The notes under the pieces are model-generated. The model was given only the letters and a program-made list of their open reading frames with translations. It had not been told where the DNA came from and did not search any database. Both the position numbers and the translations under genes were made by a program. This document shows, one piece after another, positions 42,010 to 50,817 of a DNA stretch of 64,000 nt. This DNA is from Polyangiaceae bacterium (GTDB lineage Bacteria > Myxococcota_A > Polyangia > Polyangiales > Polyangiaceae), in NCBI GenBank assembly GCA_016712345.1, contig JADJRH010000001.1, positions 992,001 to 1,056,000 of the forward strand, read 5' to 3'. Every line of letters begins with the position of its first letter. Within the stretch, counting starts at the first letter, position 1.

Positions 42010-43242
42010 TCAACGGCTGTCGCGTTTGCCGTTCGTTCCGGTGTCCTGCGCGCGCAGCCCGCCCGGTATTTCGATCACTTCCGAAATCGGCTCAACAATG
42101 CCGCTGTCCCGCATTTCATCGTCGATCTCGTTTACGTCCGACGGCGGGCCATGCCGCGATTCAACCATGGTGAGGCCTGAATCGGGCGCGTGCTCCGTTG
42201 GCGCGCTCGATGCGTCGGCCTCGTTTGCAGAGCCAACCCCGGAGTCACAAGGCGACCCCATTGCTTCTTCTACCGGCGGCAATTCAATGGAGCTTTCCGG
42301 CGAATCGTTGCCCCCTTCCAACCCCGCGGCCGCAGCCCCGTCGGCGACAAGAGCGTTTCGCCGACGACGCAACGTCCGAGGCAAAACCGCCGCGCGTTCA
42401 CCATCCCCAACGGGATCGGGCGCCGCAGCACCCGCGCGATGAACGGCCGCGCGCAACACCACACGCCCCAATGCAACGGGCGGTGGCAGGTCACCCGAAC
42501 CGAGGGGTGTGAGGTGCGCCCCAAGGTCAATTTGCCGCGTGAGAAGCAGTAAATACGCAACGCGACGCACCACGTCTGGGTCCACCACCGAAGCGCCGAC
42601 GAGATCCATTAACGTTGGCCGCCCCGCCAAGATGGTTGTCACCACCTTCGATTCGTCGTCATTAAACTCAAAACGATCCGTCACCGCATCGGGGTGCAAA
42701 CTGAGCGGCACATCACCGAGCTTTTCGAGCAATCGAGCAAGCGGCAGCGCCGCCCGTGGATGGGTGCGAACACCCAATGCGAGAAGTTGCAATACGTCCC
42801 CTCGCGAACCGGGGCCCGGCACGTCGGCTTTTGCGAGTTCGCCGTCGAAATAACGAAACGCCGTCGCTTGAGGCAAACCGAAAAGCCGAACAACACGGCG
42901 CTTCAATTGTTCGGCCGCAACACGCTCAAGCGCTTCACCGTCGGCATGCCCGGTCAGAATCAATACGTCGCCGAGAAGCCCTTTGGTCGTGAGCGCCTTG
43001 TCAATCACTTGCTGTGGAACAACGCCCGCTTCCACTAGCAATTCACCAAAACGCGCGAATCCGTCGTCGGCGCGAACAAGAACCGGTGCGCCCCAATGAA
43101 AACGCACAACGTGCTCAGTACCGCCCGGTTCCTTTAGAAAAAGAGTCCCTGAGAGGCGCCGCTCCGCCATGTACACCAGAAGGTGGGGGAACGGCGTCCT
43201 CTGGAGATCACCCTCGGCGGTGGCGGGGTTGTCTCGGGACAT
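42010..43242 (-). CDS. DUF4388 (PatA-like) domain protein
   Basis: 410 residues from the ATG at 43240-43242: a DUF4388 N-terminus (LQRTPFPHLLVYMAERRLSG, TLFLKEPGGTEHVVRFHWGAPVLVRA), then LLVEAGVVPQQVIDKALT, LLGDVLILTGHADGEAL and AFRYFDGELAKAD, the usual extension. The last 130 residues are low-complexity acidic (ESSIELPPVEEAMGSP onward). DUF4388 proteins of Myxococcota often link to gliding and signalling; no partner is adjacent. A frame extending to 43365 is not family-like. Confidence 0.75.
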   Translation of the reverse strand: MSRDNPATAEGDLQRTPFPHLLVYMAERRLSGTLFLKEPGGTEHVVRFHWGAPVLVRADDGFARFGELLVEAGVVPQQVIDKALTTKGLLGDVLILTGHADGEALERVAAEQLKRRVVRLFGLPQATAFRYFDGELAKADVPGPGSRGDVLQLLALGVRTHPRAALPLARLLEKLGDVPLSLHPDAVTDRFEFNDDESKVVTTILAGRPTLMDLVGASVVDPDVVRRVAYLLLLTRQIDLGAHLTPLGSGDLPPPVALGRVVLRAAVHRAGAAAPDPVGDGERAAVLPRTLRRRRNALVADGAAAAGLEGGNDSPESSIELPPVEEAMGSPCDSGVGSANEADASSAPTEHAPDSGLTMVESRHGPPSDVNEIDDEMRDSGIVEPISEVIEIPGGLRAQDTGTNGKRDSR

Positions 43243-43339
43243 TAACGCGAGGCTAACACAGGCGAATCGCTTTTGCCGTTTTTGACAGTATTTTTCAAAC
43301 GCGCGCAACATTCGGCAATTTGCAACGCCGACGCGTTCT

Positions 43340-43888
43340 TCAATACCCCCAAATGTATTCGGCACGTAGAGTTACAGAGAACCTCTGTCCGGCCCCGAGT
43401 GGATCCAAAAAGAACAACTTGTATTCTCCCGCCGCCCCCACCGCGAAGCTTCGCGACACTTGGTAATCCAACCCAAAAGGAATTCCCAACGCCAACCGAC
43501 CGCCGGGGCTCACCGGGTCGAGAGCGTAATAAGCTCCCGCTGTGGCCCCCACCCACGGCACCCATTGCAAAATATCAAATACGTACGAAAGCCCCAGAGA
43601 ACCGCCGGCCAATAAAATACCGTCCACCGGCTTGCCCTTGTGGGTTGTGGCCGGGTGTACACTCAAATCGGCCATTGCAAGAGCATTGATTGTATCGCTT
43701 ATTCCATAAACAAGTTGAACGCCGCCGCCGAATCCGTGCAACGTAACCCCCGCAGGATTGATATACGGCGAATAACTTGCTCCGGCGCCCAAATGCCATT
43801 GCCGCTCAAAAGCAAGCGCGTTGGTTGATAACGCGACCGTTCCAAGTCCAATAAAAAGCGCCAGGCTCGTTTTAATAAAGTTTCTCAC
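43340..43888 (-). CDS. small outer-membrane beta-barrel-like protein
   Basis: 182 residues with a clear signal peptide (IKTSLALFIGLGTVALSTNALAFE, cleavage after ALA). The mature part alternates hydrophobic strands with Gly/Ser turns (GAGASYSPYINPAGVTLHG, YKLFFLDPLGAGQRFSVTLRAEY) and ends in aromatic YIWGY, as beta-barrels do. No specific family. Its ATG overlaps the upstream M19 peptidase stop (43885-43888). Confidence 0.65.
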   Translation of the reverse strand: MRNFIKTSLALFIGLGTVALSTNALAFERQWHLGAGASYSPYINPAGVTLHGFGGGVQLVYGISDTINALAMADLSVHPATTHKGKPVDGILLAGGSLGLSYVFDILQWVPWVGATAGAYYALDPVSPGGRLALGIPFGLDYQVSRSFAVGAAGEYKLFFLDPLGAGQRFSVTLRAEYIWGY

Positions 43889-44892
43889 GCGGGCACCGGA
43901 TTGTCTTCAATAGCGCGGAGGGCATTTCCACGCAGAATTTTTGCAATTGTTTCTTCAGAAAATCCCTCTTTTATAAGGGCATCTGTTAACAGCGGCAGGC
44001 GAGCCGCATCACACAGATCTTTTGTTGGGATAATAAAACCGTCCCAATCCGACCCAAGGGCGGGCGCGTCTTCGCCGCAAACATTCACAATGTGCTTTAG
44101 GTGTGAGACAACGGGTTTTATTCCGTCGGCTCCCAAATAACGCGGGCAGAAGATCACACCTATCACTCCGCCCTTATCGGCCACGGCGCGAAGCTGCTCA
44201 TCGTCGATATTGCGCCAATGCTCAAAAGCGCCGAGCACACCTGTATGGCTGACAATCGGAGGGTGCTCCGCCAATGCGCAGGCTTCTAAAAAACCTCGTT
44301 TATTAATGTGCGCCAAGTCGACAATGACGCCCAATTCAGAACACGCAATCACCACCTTGCGCCCAAAGTCCGTAAGACCTCTATCGTCTTTTCTGCCGGA
44401 GCCATACGCGGGATAACAAAGCTCATTGGCGCTGAAGTGGCACAACCCCAAATAACGAACGCCCCGGCGCGCAAAATGACCGAGCTTTTCAATAGATCCT
44501 TCGAGCGCGTGGCCACCTTCAATGCCGAGCAATGCCGCAATTGTTCCGTCCGCCGCGGCTTTTCTTATATCCGCCGCCGTGCGCGCTTTTCGAATGCGCT
44601 GGGGATTCACTCTAACCGTTTGCTCCAACCTATCGATCTGTTCATCAATGACCGCCGCCAAACCCCGCGTTGGAAAAGGCACGCTCACGAGCCCGAAAAA
44701 TTGAGCGCCGACCCCACCTTCAATCATTCGCGGAATGTCAACGTGCCCGCCCAACGCCGCAAACGGGAGCGGCGCCTCATGACGAACGTGCAAGTCGTAT
44801 CCCGTCCAGCGCGACCACATCAAACTGTCGGCGTGCAGATCAATCGCCGGATGGCGGGAGTGAAGGGCGCGAGCTTCATCTGTACCGAACAT
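43885..44892 (-). CDS. M19 family membrane dipeptidase
   Basis: 335 residues matching renal-dipeptidase-type enzymes: AIDLHADSLMW (zinc HxD), LLGIEGGHALEGSIEKL (metal-bridging Glu), GVRYLGLCHFSANELCYP, GVIVDLAHINKRG, PIVSHTGVLGAF and LGSDWDGFI near the end. Expected to cleave dipeptides with two zinc ions. No signal peptide is visible, so it is probably cytosolic here. It is the first gene of a pair with the barrel-like protein. Confidence 0.92.
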   Translation of the reverse strand: MFGTDEARALHSRHPAIDLHADSLMWSRWTGYDLHVRHEAPLPFAALGGHVDIPRMIEGGVGAQFFGLVSVPFPTRGLAAVIDEQIDRLEQTVRVNPQRIRKARTAADIRKAAADGTIAALLGIEGGHALEGSIEKLGHFARRGVRYLGLCHFSANELCYPAYGSGRKDDRGLTDFGRKVVIACSELGVIVDLAHINKRGFLEACALAEHPPIVSHTGVLGAFEHWRNIDDEQLRAVADKGGVIGVIFCPRYLGADGIKPVVSHLKHIVNVCGEDAPALGSDWDGFIIPTKDLCDAARLPLLTDALIKEGFSEETIAKILRGNALRAIEDNPVPA

Positions 44893-44929
44893 GGTGCGAA
44901 TGTTCCTTTATCACGCCCATAATGCGCGC

Positions 44930-46081
44930 GTGACCGACGACGACTCATCACCTTCCGCTGCCGGCGACACATTTCGTTTCTTCGCCACCGCCGCCAAAGG
45001 CACAGAAGGCGCAATCCGCGATGAGCTTCGAGAGCACCGTTTTTTCGGCGTCCGAGCAGATCGGGGCGGAGTTCATTTTCAGGGCCGACTCACCGAGGGA
45101 TTTCGCGCGTGCATTGAGCTGCGATGCGCCGTGCGCGTGCTCGTGCTCATCGCCGAGTTTCACGCGCCGAACGGCGAGGCGTTGTACGAAGGTGTATACA
45201 CCGTCGATTGGGCCCATGTGCTCGACGCGGATCGAACACTCGCCGTGCGCGCCTTCGCAAAAAACAGCGCGCTCTCACACACGCAGTTCATCGCGCAGAA
45301 AACCAAAGACGCGGTTGTTGATCAACTGCGCGATCGCCTTGGATCGAGGCCCAATGTCGATCGCGACGATCCCGACGTATTGCTCTTTGTACACATCGCC
45401 GACGATCACGCCCGCGTGTACCTCGACATGTCCGGCGAGTCGCTTCACACGCGCGGCTACCGCCGACTCCAGGGCGACGCGCCGCTCAAAGAATCCCTCG
45501 CGGCGTCTCTTCTTCGCCTCTCCGAATGGGACCGCAAACGCCCCCTCATCGACCCGATGTGTGGCTCTGGAACCCTTGCGATCGAAGCTTTTTTGTGGAG
45601 TCATGACATTGCTCCCGGACTTCGCCGCGAGCGTTTTGGATTTGAACGTTGGCGCTCCCACGGCGATGCCGAGGCGCGCGCGGTCTCCGATCTGCGTGAA
45701 CGAGCGCGATCGCGAATCATCGAAAAAGGCCCTCTTGTTTGGGCATTCGATGCGAGCCGCACGATGGTGGCCGTCGCGCGTGAAAATGCACGCGCCGCCG
45801 ACATTCACATGCGTATTGAAGAACGCACGATCGATTCGCTGAGCCCGTTGCCCACGCCCGGTGTTGTCATTGTCAACCCACCCTATGGTGAGCGATTGCC
45901 CGCGGATCAAAGCCTTTATGAAACAATGGCAAGCGCGTTTCGCCGCATGAAAGAACATCGAATCGCTGTTCTTGCCGGCGCCCCCGAAGTTGAAGCCGCC
46001 GTGCCGCGCCGCCCAACCAAAGTGTACACCGTATTCAACGGCCCGATTGAATGTCGATTTTTCCTAGTCGACATTCCCTGA
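44930..46081 (+). CDS. RlmL-type 23S rRNA guanine-N2 methyltransferase (THUMP + UPF0020)
   Basis: About 383 residues: N-terminal THUMP domain (FFATAAKGTEGAIRDELREH, DPDVLLFVHIADDHARVYLD), then a Rossmann methyltransferase: LIDPMCGSGTLAIEAFLWSH (SAM binding) and the catalytic VIVNPPYGERL (NPPY). Length and order match the N-terminal half of RlmL, which methylates G2445 of 23S rRNA; the RlmK part is absent. I use GTG 44930; the upstream ATG 44891 would overlap the divergent M19 gene. Confidence 0.85.
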   Translation: MTDDDSSPSAAGDTFRFFATAAKGTEGAIRDELREHRFFGVRADRGGVHFQGRLTEGFRACIELRCAVRVLVLIAEFHAPNGEALYEGVYTVDWAHVLDADRTLAVRAFAKNSALSHTQFIAQKTKDAVVDQLRDRLGSRPNVDRDDPDVLLFVHIADDHARVYLDMSGESLHTRGYRRLQGDAPLKESLAASLLRLSEWDRKRPLIDPMCGSGTLAIEAFLWSHDIAPGLRRERFGFERWRSHGDAEARAVSDLRERARSRIIEKGPLVWAFDASRTMVAVARENARAADIHMRIEERTIDSLSPLPTPGVVIVNPPYGERLPADQSLYETMASAFRRMKEHRIAVLAGAPEVEAAVPRRPTKVYTVFNGPIECRFFLVDIP

Positions 46082-46098
46082 TGCGTACACTTCGACGC

Positions 46099-46506
46099 TC
46101 ACGTTCGTTTGGTTGGTTTCGGCAAACTCGATATTCGATTCTGCTTTTTCACCGCATTTTCAACGAGCGATCGAATCATCATGAGCGGCACGGGCTTGGT
46201 CATCAAAAACAGACTTCGCAACTTGAGAGCGCGCACCCGCGATTGTTCGGTGGTGTCACCGGTAACCACAAACACCGGTGTTTCGCGATTCACGTGATCG
46301 TCTTTGCCAAGCGCTTCGAGCACCGCAAACCCGTCGACGCCCGGCATGTGCAAGTCCAGCAGAATCGCGTCGTACCTCGTAATTGAAAGGCTTTGCAGAG
46401 CCTGCCGACCGCCTTCCGCCTGTTCCACTTCCCCGAGCCCCGAGAGCGCACGCACAAACATCGTCCGGATTGCGGGGTCGTCGTCGACCACGAGGAAGAG
46501 GGACAT
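46099..46506 (-). CDS. single-domain response regulator (receiver)
   Basis: 135 residues forming one receiver domain: FLVVDDDPAIRTMF (acid pocket), ILLDLHMPGVDGF (phospho-Asp51), VVTGDTTEQSRV and LFLMTKPV (conserved Lys). No output domain. No kinase adjacent. It converges on the methyltransferase gene with 17 bp between. ATG 46504-46506 is the start before MSLFLVV. Confidence 0.9.
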   Translation of the reverse strand: MSLFLVVDDDPAIRTMFVRALSGLGEVEQAEGGRQALQSLSITRYDAILLDLHMPGVDGFAVLEALGKDDHVNRETPVFVVTGDTTEQSRVRALKLRSLFLMTKPVPLMMIRSLVENAVKKQNRISSLPKPTKRT

Positions 46507-46647
46507 GATTGGGCGCAATGGTCGCACGGCATCGTTCGCGAGCGAAGCAAACTGCAAAGAATTTCAACACAAGGCTGTGGACACAAGACAACACCTCGCC
46601 GCTCGACACGCAGTGTGGAACGCCGTTTTTCGCTATTCTCAGAGCCG

Positions 46648-47100
46648 ATGTCCCAAAAGAAACGGCCGCGAAGGCTGGGGGCCACCATCGCCATGGCTGT
46701 TGCGACGCCTGCGGCACTTGCGATCGAAACAACCGCGCGCGTGCTGTTCCTGCCCCCGGATCTCAACGCTTTTCGTTTGGAGCTGGAACCCGCGCTCACA
46801 CCTGTTGCGTGGGGTTTGCTCGTTCTCGCGGCAGCATCGGTTCCGCTTGGATTTGCGGCAAAACGCTCTGTAACAAAGCGTCTTGTCGAGAAAGTGAACG
46901 CGTACGGCGGAAGTGAAGAAAAACTCGCCGAGGCTCGTTTTGAAGCAGTTTTCGTCGCCGCGAGCATTCCCCAAATTCCAGCGTTGCTTGCCACGGTTGC
47001 TCTCACCGCGGGATCGTCCGCACTGCCCGTGTTGCTCGCCGTGGGCTTGTCGGTGGTTGCGGTGTTGGTAATTGCGCACGAAAAACATTCGGCCCCCTGA
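46648..47100 (+). CDS. small membrane protein, unknown
   Basis: 150 residues starting MSQKKRPRRLGATIAMAV, with about four hydrophobic segments (TPVAWGLLVLAAASVPLGFAA, IPQIPALLATVALTA, LPVLLAVGLSVVAVLVIAH). A soluble stretch near residues 75-100 separates them. I do not recognise the family. It is alone on its strand, 88 bp before the SGNH hydrolase gene. Confidence 0.55.
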   Translation: MSQKKRPRRLGATIAMAVATPAALAIETTARVLFLPPDLNAFRLELEPALTPVAWGLLVLAAASVPLGFAAKRSVTKRLVEKVNAYGGSEEKLAEARFEAVFVAASIPQIPALLATVALTAGSSALPVLLAVGLSVVAVLVIAHEKHSAP

Positions 47101-47188
47101 ACCCTCACAATAGAGCGCGATCCTGCAGAGAGCGCTATGTCGCCCGTTGCGTCGAAGTCGTGCCCCGACCTATGCTCTCGCTCTTCGG

Positions 47189-48709
47189 ATGAGTGAAGTG
47201 TCCAACCAACGCCGCCAGGCGAATGCGCCGGAACGCTCCCCAGGAGTTGTGTCTGTTGAGTGGTTTCCCAAACCGAAACCGGCCGCACACGGATCCAAGC
47301 TTGGAACGTTATTGCGCATGGGCGTCGGCGCCGTTGCGGCCGCTGTCCTTTACCAACTGGGCCACATCAAACTCGCGATCGCGGCGGGCGCAATCACGCT
47401 GGTTGTCGGGGGCGTTTCACTCGCTTCAAATGCCGCACAGGCCGCCATTGCCCGAGGGCTGGCGTGGTTTGGGCGCACCGTCGGCGGCGTTGTCGGCAAC
47501 GTTTTATTAACAATTCTTTATGTCTTTGCGCTCACACCCGCGCATTACATTAAACGGCTCAGCGGCGACGACGACCTTCGTCTCCGCAATGAAAAACTGC
47601 CCTCTTATTACGAACGGTGTGACAATCCCGAGCGCAAAATCCGCCATGCGCGCGATATGTTCGCGACCGAGGTTTTGCAGCCGAAACGAGGCAGTTTCAT
47701 AACGTGGCTTGTTGCCGCCGTTGTTCTTTTGGCATTGGCAGAGGGCATCCTCCGTTCACAGGGCTTCGGCCCCGGCGCGGTGCTCTACGTTTCCGATCCC
47801 TATGCCGGTTATTACCCCGCTCCCAATCAATACCTCGATCGCTATGGCGGCCTCGTTCAAACAAATAGCTTTGGAATGCGCGCCCCTGATTACAAAGAAA
47901 CCAAAGAGCCAGGCACCTTTCGCATACTCATGCTCGGTGATTCCACATTGTGGGGCGGCTCTTACGTTGATCAAAAAGCTCTTTATCCCCGCATTCTTGA
48001 GGACAAGCTAAATCAACTCGCCGGCGGCAAAGCGGTCAACGTCCTTAACATGGGTGTGAACGGTTGGGGACCGTTCCACGAACGAGGCTTTGTTGACCGG
48101 TTCGGAGCCCTGGACGCAGATCTGGTGCTCGTGTGCCTCCCACACGACGACGTCGATCGCGACCGATACACATTGTCAAGTCTGCCTTATTTCGTGCAGG
48201 GAAAACCTCCGGTATTGGGCCTCGAAGAAGTGTTTATGCATTCGGTTTGGCGCTATCGACGCGATCGAATCACCGTCACCAAAGAGTGGCGCGCCGAGCA
48301 GCGTGAAATTGGAATTGCTGAATATGAACGCCTCGGGCTTTACCTCCGCGACGGCGACAGCGGCGGTGGCGTTATTTCAATCAAACCCCGCACCAAAGTG
48401 GGCGGCGCAGAAGTATTTTTTGAAATCTTACCGTCCAAAACAGTCGGATTTTTCAATCAACAGGGTGGCGACGTGGAAGTGGATGTTGTCAATAAACTCA
48501 AACAACGCCTCACAAGCCGCGGCTTTCAAATCGACTACCCCGCAGGACTCTTCGCCGGAAAAGGCAATGGAGATGACCTCTACCACGATGAGGTTCACCT
48601 TCACGTCGCCGGCCACGCGGTGTACGCAGACTTTCTACTGGAACGCGTGAGCAACACCTCCAAGCGGTTTGGCGCCTGGCTCGCCGCCCGCAAAGGAAAC
48701 ACGCAATGA
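47189..48709 (+). CDS. membrane-bound SGNH hydrolase-like protein
   Basis: 506 residues: two or three TM helices in the first 200 (VGAVAAAVLYQLGHIKLAIAAG, FITWLVAAVVLLALAEGIL), then an SGNH/GDSL-type domain. Block I is RILMLGDSTLWGGSYVDQ, and the C-terminal DDLYHDEVHLHVAGHAVYADFL provides the Asp-x-x-His block. Comparable to AlgJ-like or O-acyl transfer/esterase proteins acting on glycans at the membrane. ATG 47189 (MSEVSNQ). It is coupled by ATGA overlap to the carbamoyltransferase gene and probably acts on the same surface polymer. Confidence 0.78.
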   Translation: MSEVSNQRRQANAPERSPGVVSVEWFPKPKPAAHGSKLGTLLRMGVGAVAAAVLYQLGHIKLAIAAGAITLVVGGVSLASNAAQAAIARGLAWFGRTVGGVVGNVLLTILYVFALTPAHYIKRLSGDDDLRLRNEKLPSYYERCDNPERKIRHARDMFATEVLQPKRGSFITWLVAAVVLLALAEGILRSQGFGPGAVLYVSDPYAGYYPAPNQYLDRYGGLVQTNSFGMRAPDYKETKEPGTFRILMLGDSTLWGGSYVDQKALYPRILEDKLNQLAGGKAVNVLNMGVNGWGPFHERGFVDRFGALDADLVLVCLPHDDVDRDRYTLSSLPYFVQGKPPVLGLEEVFMHSVWRYRRDRITVTKEWRAEQREIGIAEYERLGLYLRDGDSGGGVISIKPRTKVGGAEVFFEILPSKTVGFFNQQGGDVEVDVVNKLKQRLTSRGFQIDYPAGLFAGKGNGDDLYHDEVHLHVAGHAVYADFLLERVSNTSKRFGAWLAARKGNTQ

Positions 48710-50535
48710 ACATTCTCGGTGTTTCCGCTCTCTACCATGACAGTGCGGCCTGCCTCGTTCGCGACGGGGAGATTGTTGCCGCGGCACAGGAAGAGCGCTT
48801 TTCCCGCAAAAAACATGACGCCGGTGTTCCCAAATACGCCATGGCGTATTGTCTGTCTGAGGGTAAGGTCGGCCCCTCCGACATTGACATGGTGGTCTTT
48901 TACGACAAACCGATCACCAAACTTACCCGCCTTCTTTCTACCTATATTGCCGTCGCACCGCGGGGACTCAAATCGTTTCTCATGGCCGTACCTGTATGGC
49001 TTAAAGACAAAGCCTGGGTAGCCGCGCAAATTGAAAAATCGCTCCGCGATCTTGGGTATAAAAATCCAAAAGAGTTTCTGTTTGCCGAACATCACTATTC
49101 CCACGCAGCGAGCGCGTTTTTTCCTTCGCCTTACAACGAAGCCGCTGTCATTACAGTTGACGGCGTGGGCGAGTGGACAACCACAAGCGTCGGCGTGGGT
49201 GAAAAAAACAAGCTCGAACTGCTTTTGGAGCAGCGGTTTCCCCACTCACTCGGCCTTTTATACTCGGCCTTCACCTACTTTACCGGGTTCAAGGTCAACT
49301 CGGGTGAGTACAAACTCATGGGCCTCGCCCCCTACGGAGAGCCCAAATACGTTGACAAGATCAAAGACCACCTGCTCCACATCCGCGAAGATGGGTCTTA
49401 CCGGTTAGACCTGAGCTACTTCGGCTACCTCGACGATCTGAAAATGACCAACGAGAAGTTCGCCGACCTTTTCGGCGGGCCGGCTCGCAAACCTGAAAGT
49501 GATCTCACCCGGCGTGAAATGGACCTAGCCCGCTCCATTCAGGCTGTCACAGAAGAGATCATGCTCAAGCTCGCTCGTTTTGCGCGCGCCTCCACAGGCA
49601 AAAAACATCTTTGCCTGGCGGGCGGCGTGGCTCTCAACTGCGTTGCCAACGGTAAGATCGTTCGCGAAAAAATCTTCGACGACGTGTGGATTCAACCCGC
49701 AGCGGGCGACGCCGGTGGAGCCATGGGAGCAGCCTTGTTCGCGTGGCATTCCGTCCTTCAAAAACCGCGCGAGAGCGACGACAAACACGACAAAGTGCGG
49801 GGTAGCTTCTTAGGCCCCAAGTGGCCGCGTGACCTCACCAAAGAGTTTCTCGATAAAAACGGCTACCCGTATGAAACGCCGAGTGTTGAAGAGCGTGACA
49901 AAATCATCGCCCAAATCGTCGCTCAAGAAAAAGTGGTAGGCCTGTGTCAGGGTCGCATGGAGTTTGGACCACGCGCTCTCGGTGGACGCTCCATTATCGC
50001 CGATGCACGCAGCATTAAAATGCAAAGCTACCTCAACCTTGCCACCAAGTTCCGCGAGAGCTTCAGGCCGTTTGCGCCCATTGTTCTCAAAGAAGATGCC
50101 GAGCAATATTTTGAGGTCGTCCGCGAGTCGCCTTACATGCTCCTCGTGGACCAGGTCAAACCTGAACGCCTCATTCGTCAACAGGTAGACCCCAACACCA
50201 ACCTGAAAGACTGGGTCAATCAACCGCGATCCGACGTGCCCGCCATCACCCATGTGGATTATTCAGCCCGCATTCAAACCGTCGATCCTACCCGCAATCC
50301 CCGGCTCTACTCCATACTCACCGAGTTCAAAAAGCTGACAGGGTATGGTATTTTGGTAAACACGAGCTTCAACGTTCGGAGTGAGCCTATCGTGTGTACA
50401 CCCGAAGATGCTTATCGCTGTTTTATGCGTACAGGTATCGACGTGCTCGTTCTCGACGACTTTCTCGTTTATAAAGACAAGCAACCCAAGTGGGAAGAAA
50501 CGTCCAATTGGCGCGATGAATTTGGTCTTGATTAA
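48706..50535 (+). CDS. carbamoyltransferase (NodU/CmcH/TobZ family)
   Basis: 609 residues matching the family along its length: NILGVSALYHDSAACLVRDG, AAAQEERFSRKKHDAGVP, FAEHHYSHAASAFFPSPYN (His pair of the YrdC-like/Kae1-like active site), YKLMGLAPYGEP, LCLAGGVALNCVANGKI, GRMEFGPRALGGRSIIADAR and GILVNTSFNVRSEPIV. These enzymes move a carbamoyl group from carbamoyl phosphate to a hydroxyl on sugars, antibiotics or polymers. Between an SGNH protein and a DUF5989 peptide, as in other genomes, it probably decorates a surface glycan. Confidence 0.93.
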   Translation: MNILGVSALYHDSAACLVRDGEIVAAAQEERFSRKKHDAGVPKYAMAYCLSEGKVGPSDIDMVVFYDKPITKLTRLLSTYIAVAPRGLKSFLMAVPVWLKDKAWVAAQIEKSLRDLGYKNPKEFLFAEHHYSHAASAFFPSPYNEAAVITVDGVGEWTTTSVGVGEKNKLELLLEQRFPHSLGLLYSAFTYFTGFKVNSGEYKLMGLAPYGEPKYVDKIKDHLLHIREDGSYRLDLSYFGYLDDLKMTNEKFADLFGGPARKPESDLTRREMDLARSIQAVTEEIMLKLARFARASTGKKHLCLAGGVALNCVANGKIVREKIFDDVWIQPAAGDAGGAMGAALFAWHSVLQKPRESDDKHDKVRGSFLGPKWPRDLTKEFLDKNGYPYETPSVEERDKIIAQIVAQEKVVGLCQGRMEFGPRALGGRSIIADARSIKMQSYLNLATKFRESFRPFAPIVLKEDAEQYFEVVRESPYMLLVDQVKPERLIRQQVDPNTNLKDWVNQPRSDVPAITHVDYSARIQTVDPTRNPRLYSILTEFKKLTGYGILVNTSFNVRSEPIVCTPEDAYRCFMRTGIDVLVLDDFLVYKDKQPKWEETSNWRDEFGLD

Positions 50536-50559
50536 TCGGCTGGCGGTAAAGAGGCACAG

Positions 50560-50718
50560 ATGTTTCGCTGGGTAGTCAAAATGGTTGTCGATGTCGTGAA
50601 ATTCGGCTTCGTCAATCGCTCGTTTGCAATGAGCTTTGGCATCTTAACCCTCCTCACCGTTGCGTTTGCCATCATCGCCGCGCAGGTGTCCGCTCCTTTC
50701 ATTTATACTCTTTTCTAG
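50560..50718 (+). CDS. DUF5989-type small membrane peptide
   Basis: A 52-residue reading frame from ATG 50560 to TAG 50716-50718 with AAAGAGG upstream. The product starts MFRWVVKMVVDVVKFGFVNR and has one TM helix (SFGILTLLTVAFAIIAAQVS), then PFIYTLF. This is the pattern of DUF5989 peptides that often follow carbamoyltransferase genes; the link is from memory. It is 24 bp after the carbamoyltransferase stop, same strand, so it is the third member of the operon. Confidence 0.75.
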   Translation: MFRWVVKMVVDVVKFGFVNRSFAMSFGILTLLTVAFAIIAAQVSAPFIYTLF

Positions 50719-50817
50719 AGTACCCATCAGCCCAACAGCTTATCGGTAACATTACCGCCCAATAGAAAGGTCATTTGCCGTCTTTTCGCGCAGCAAAAGC
50801 GGCGCTACACCACCCGT

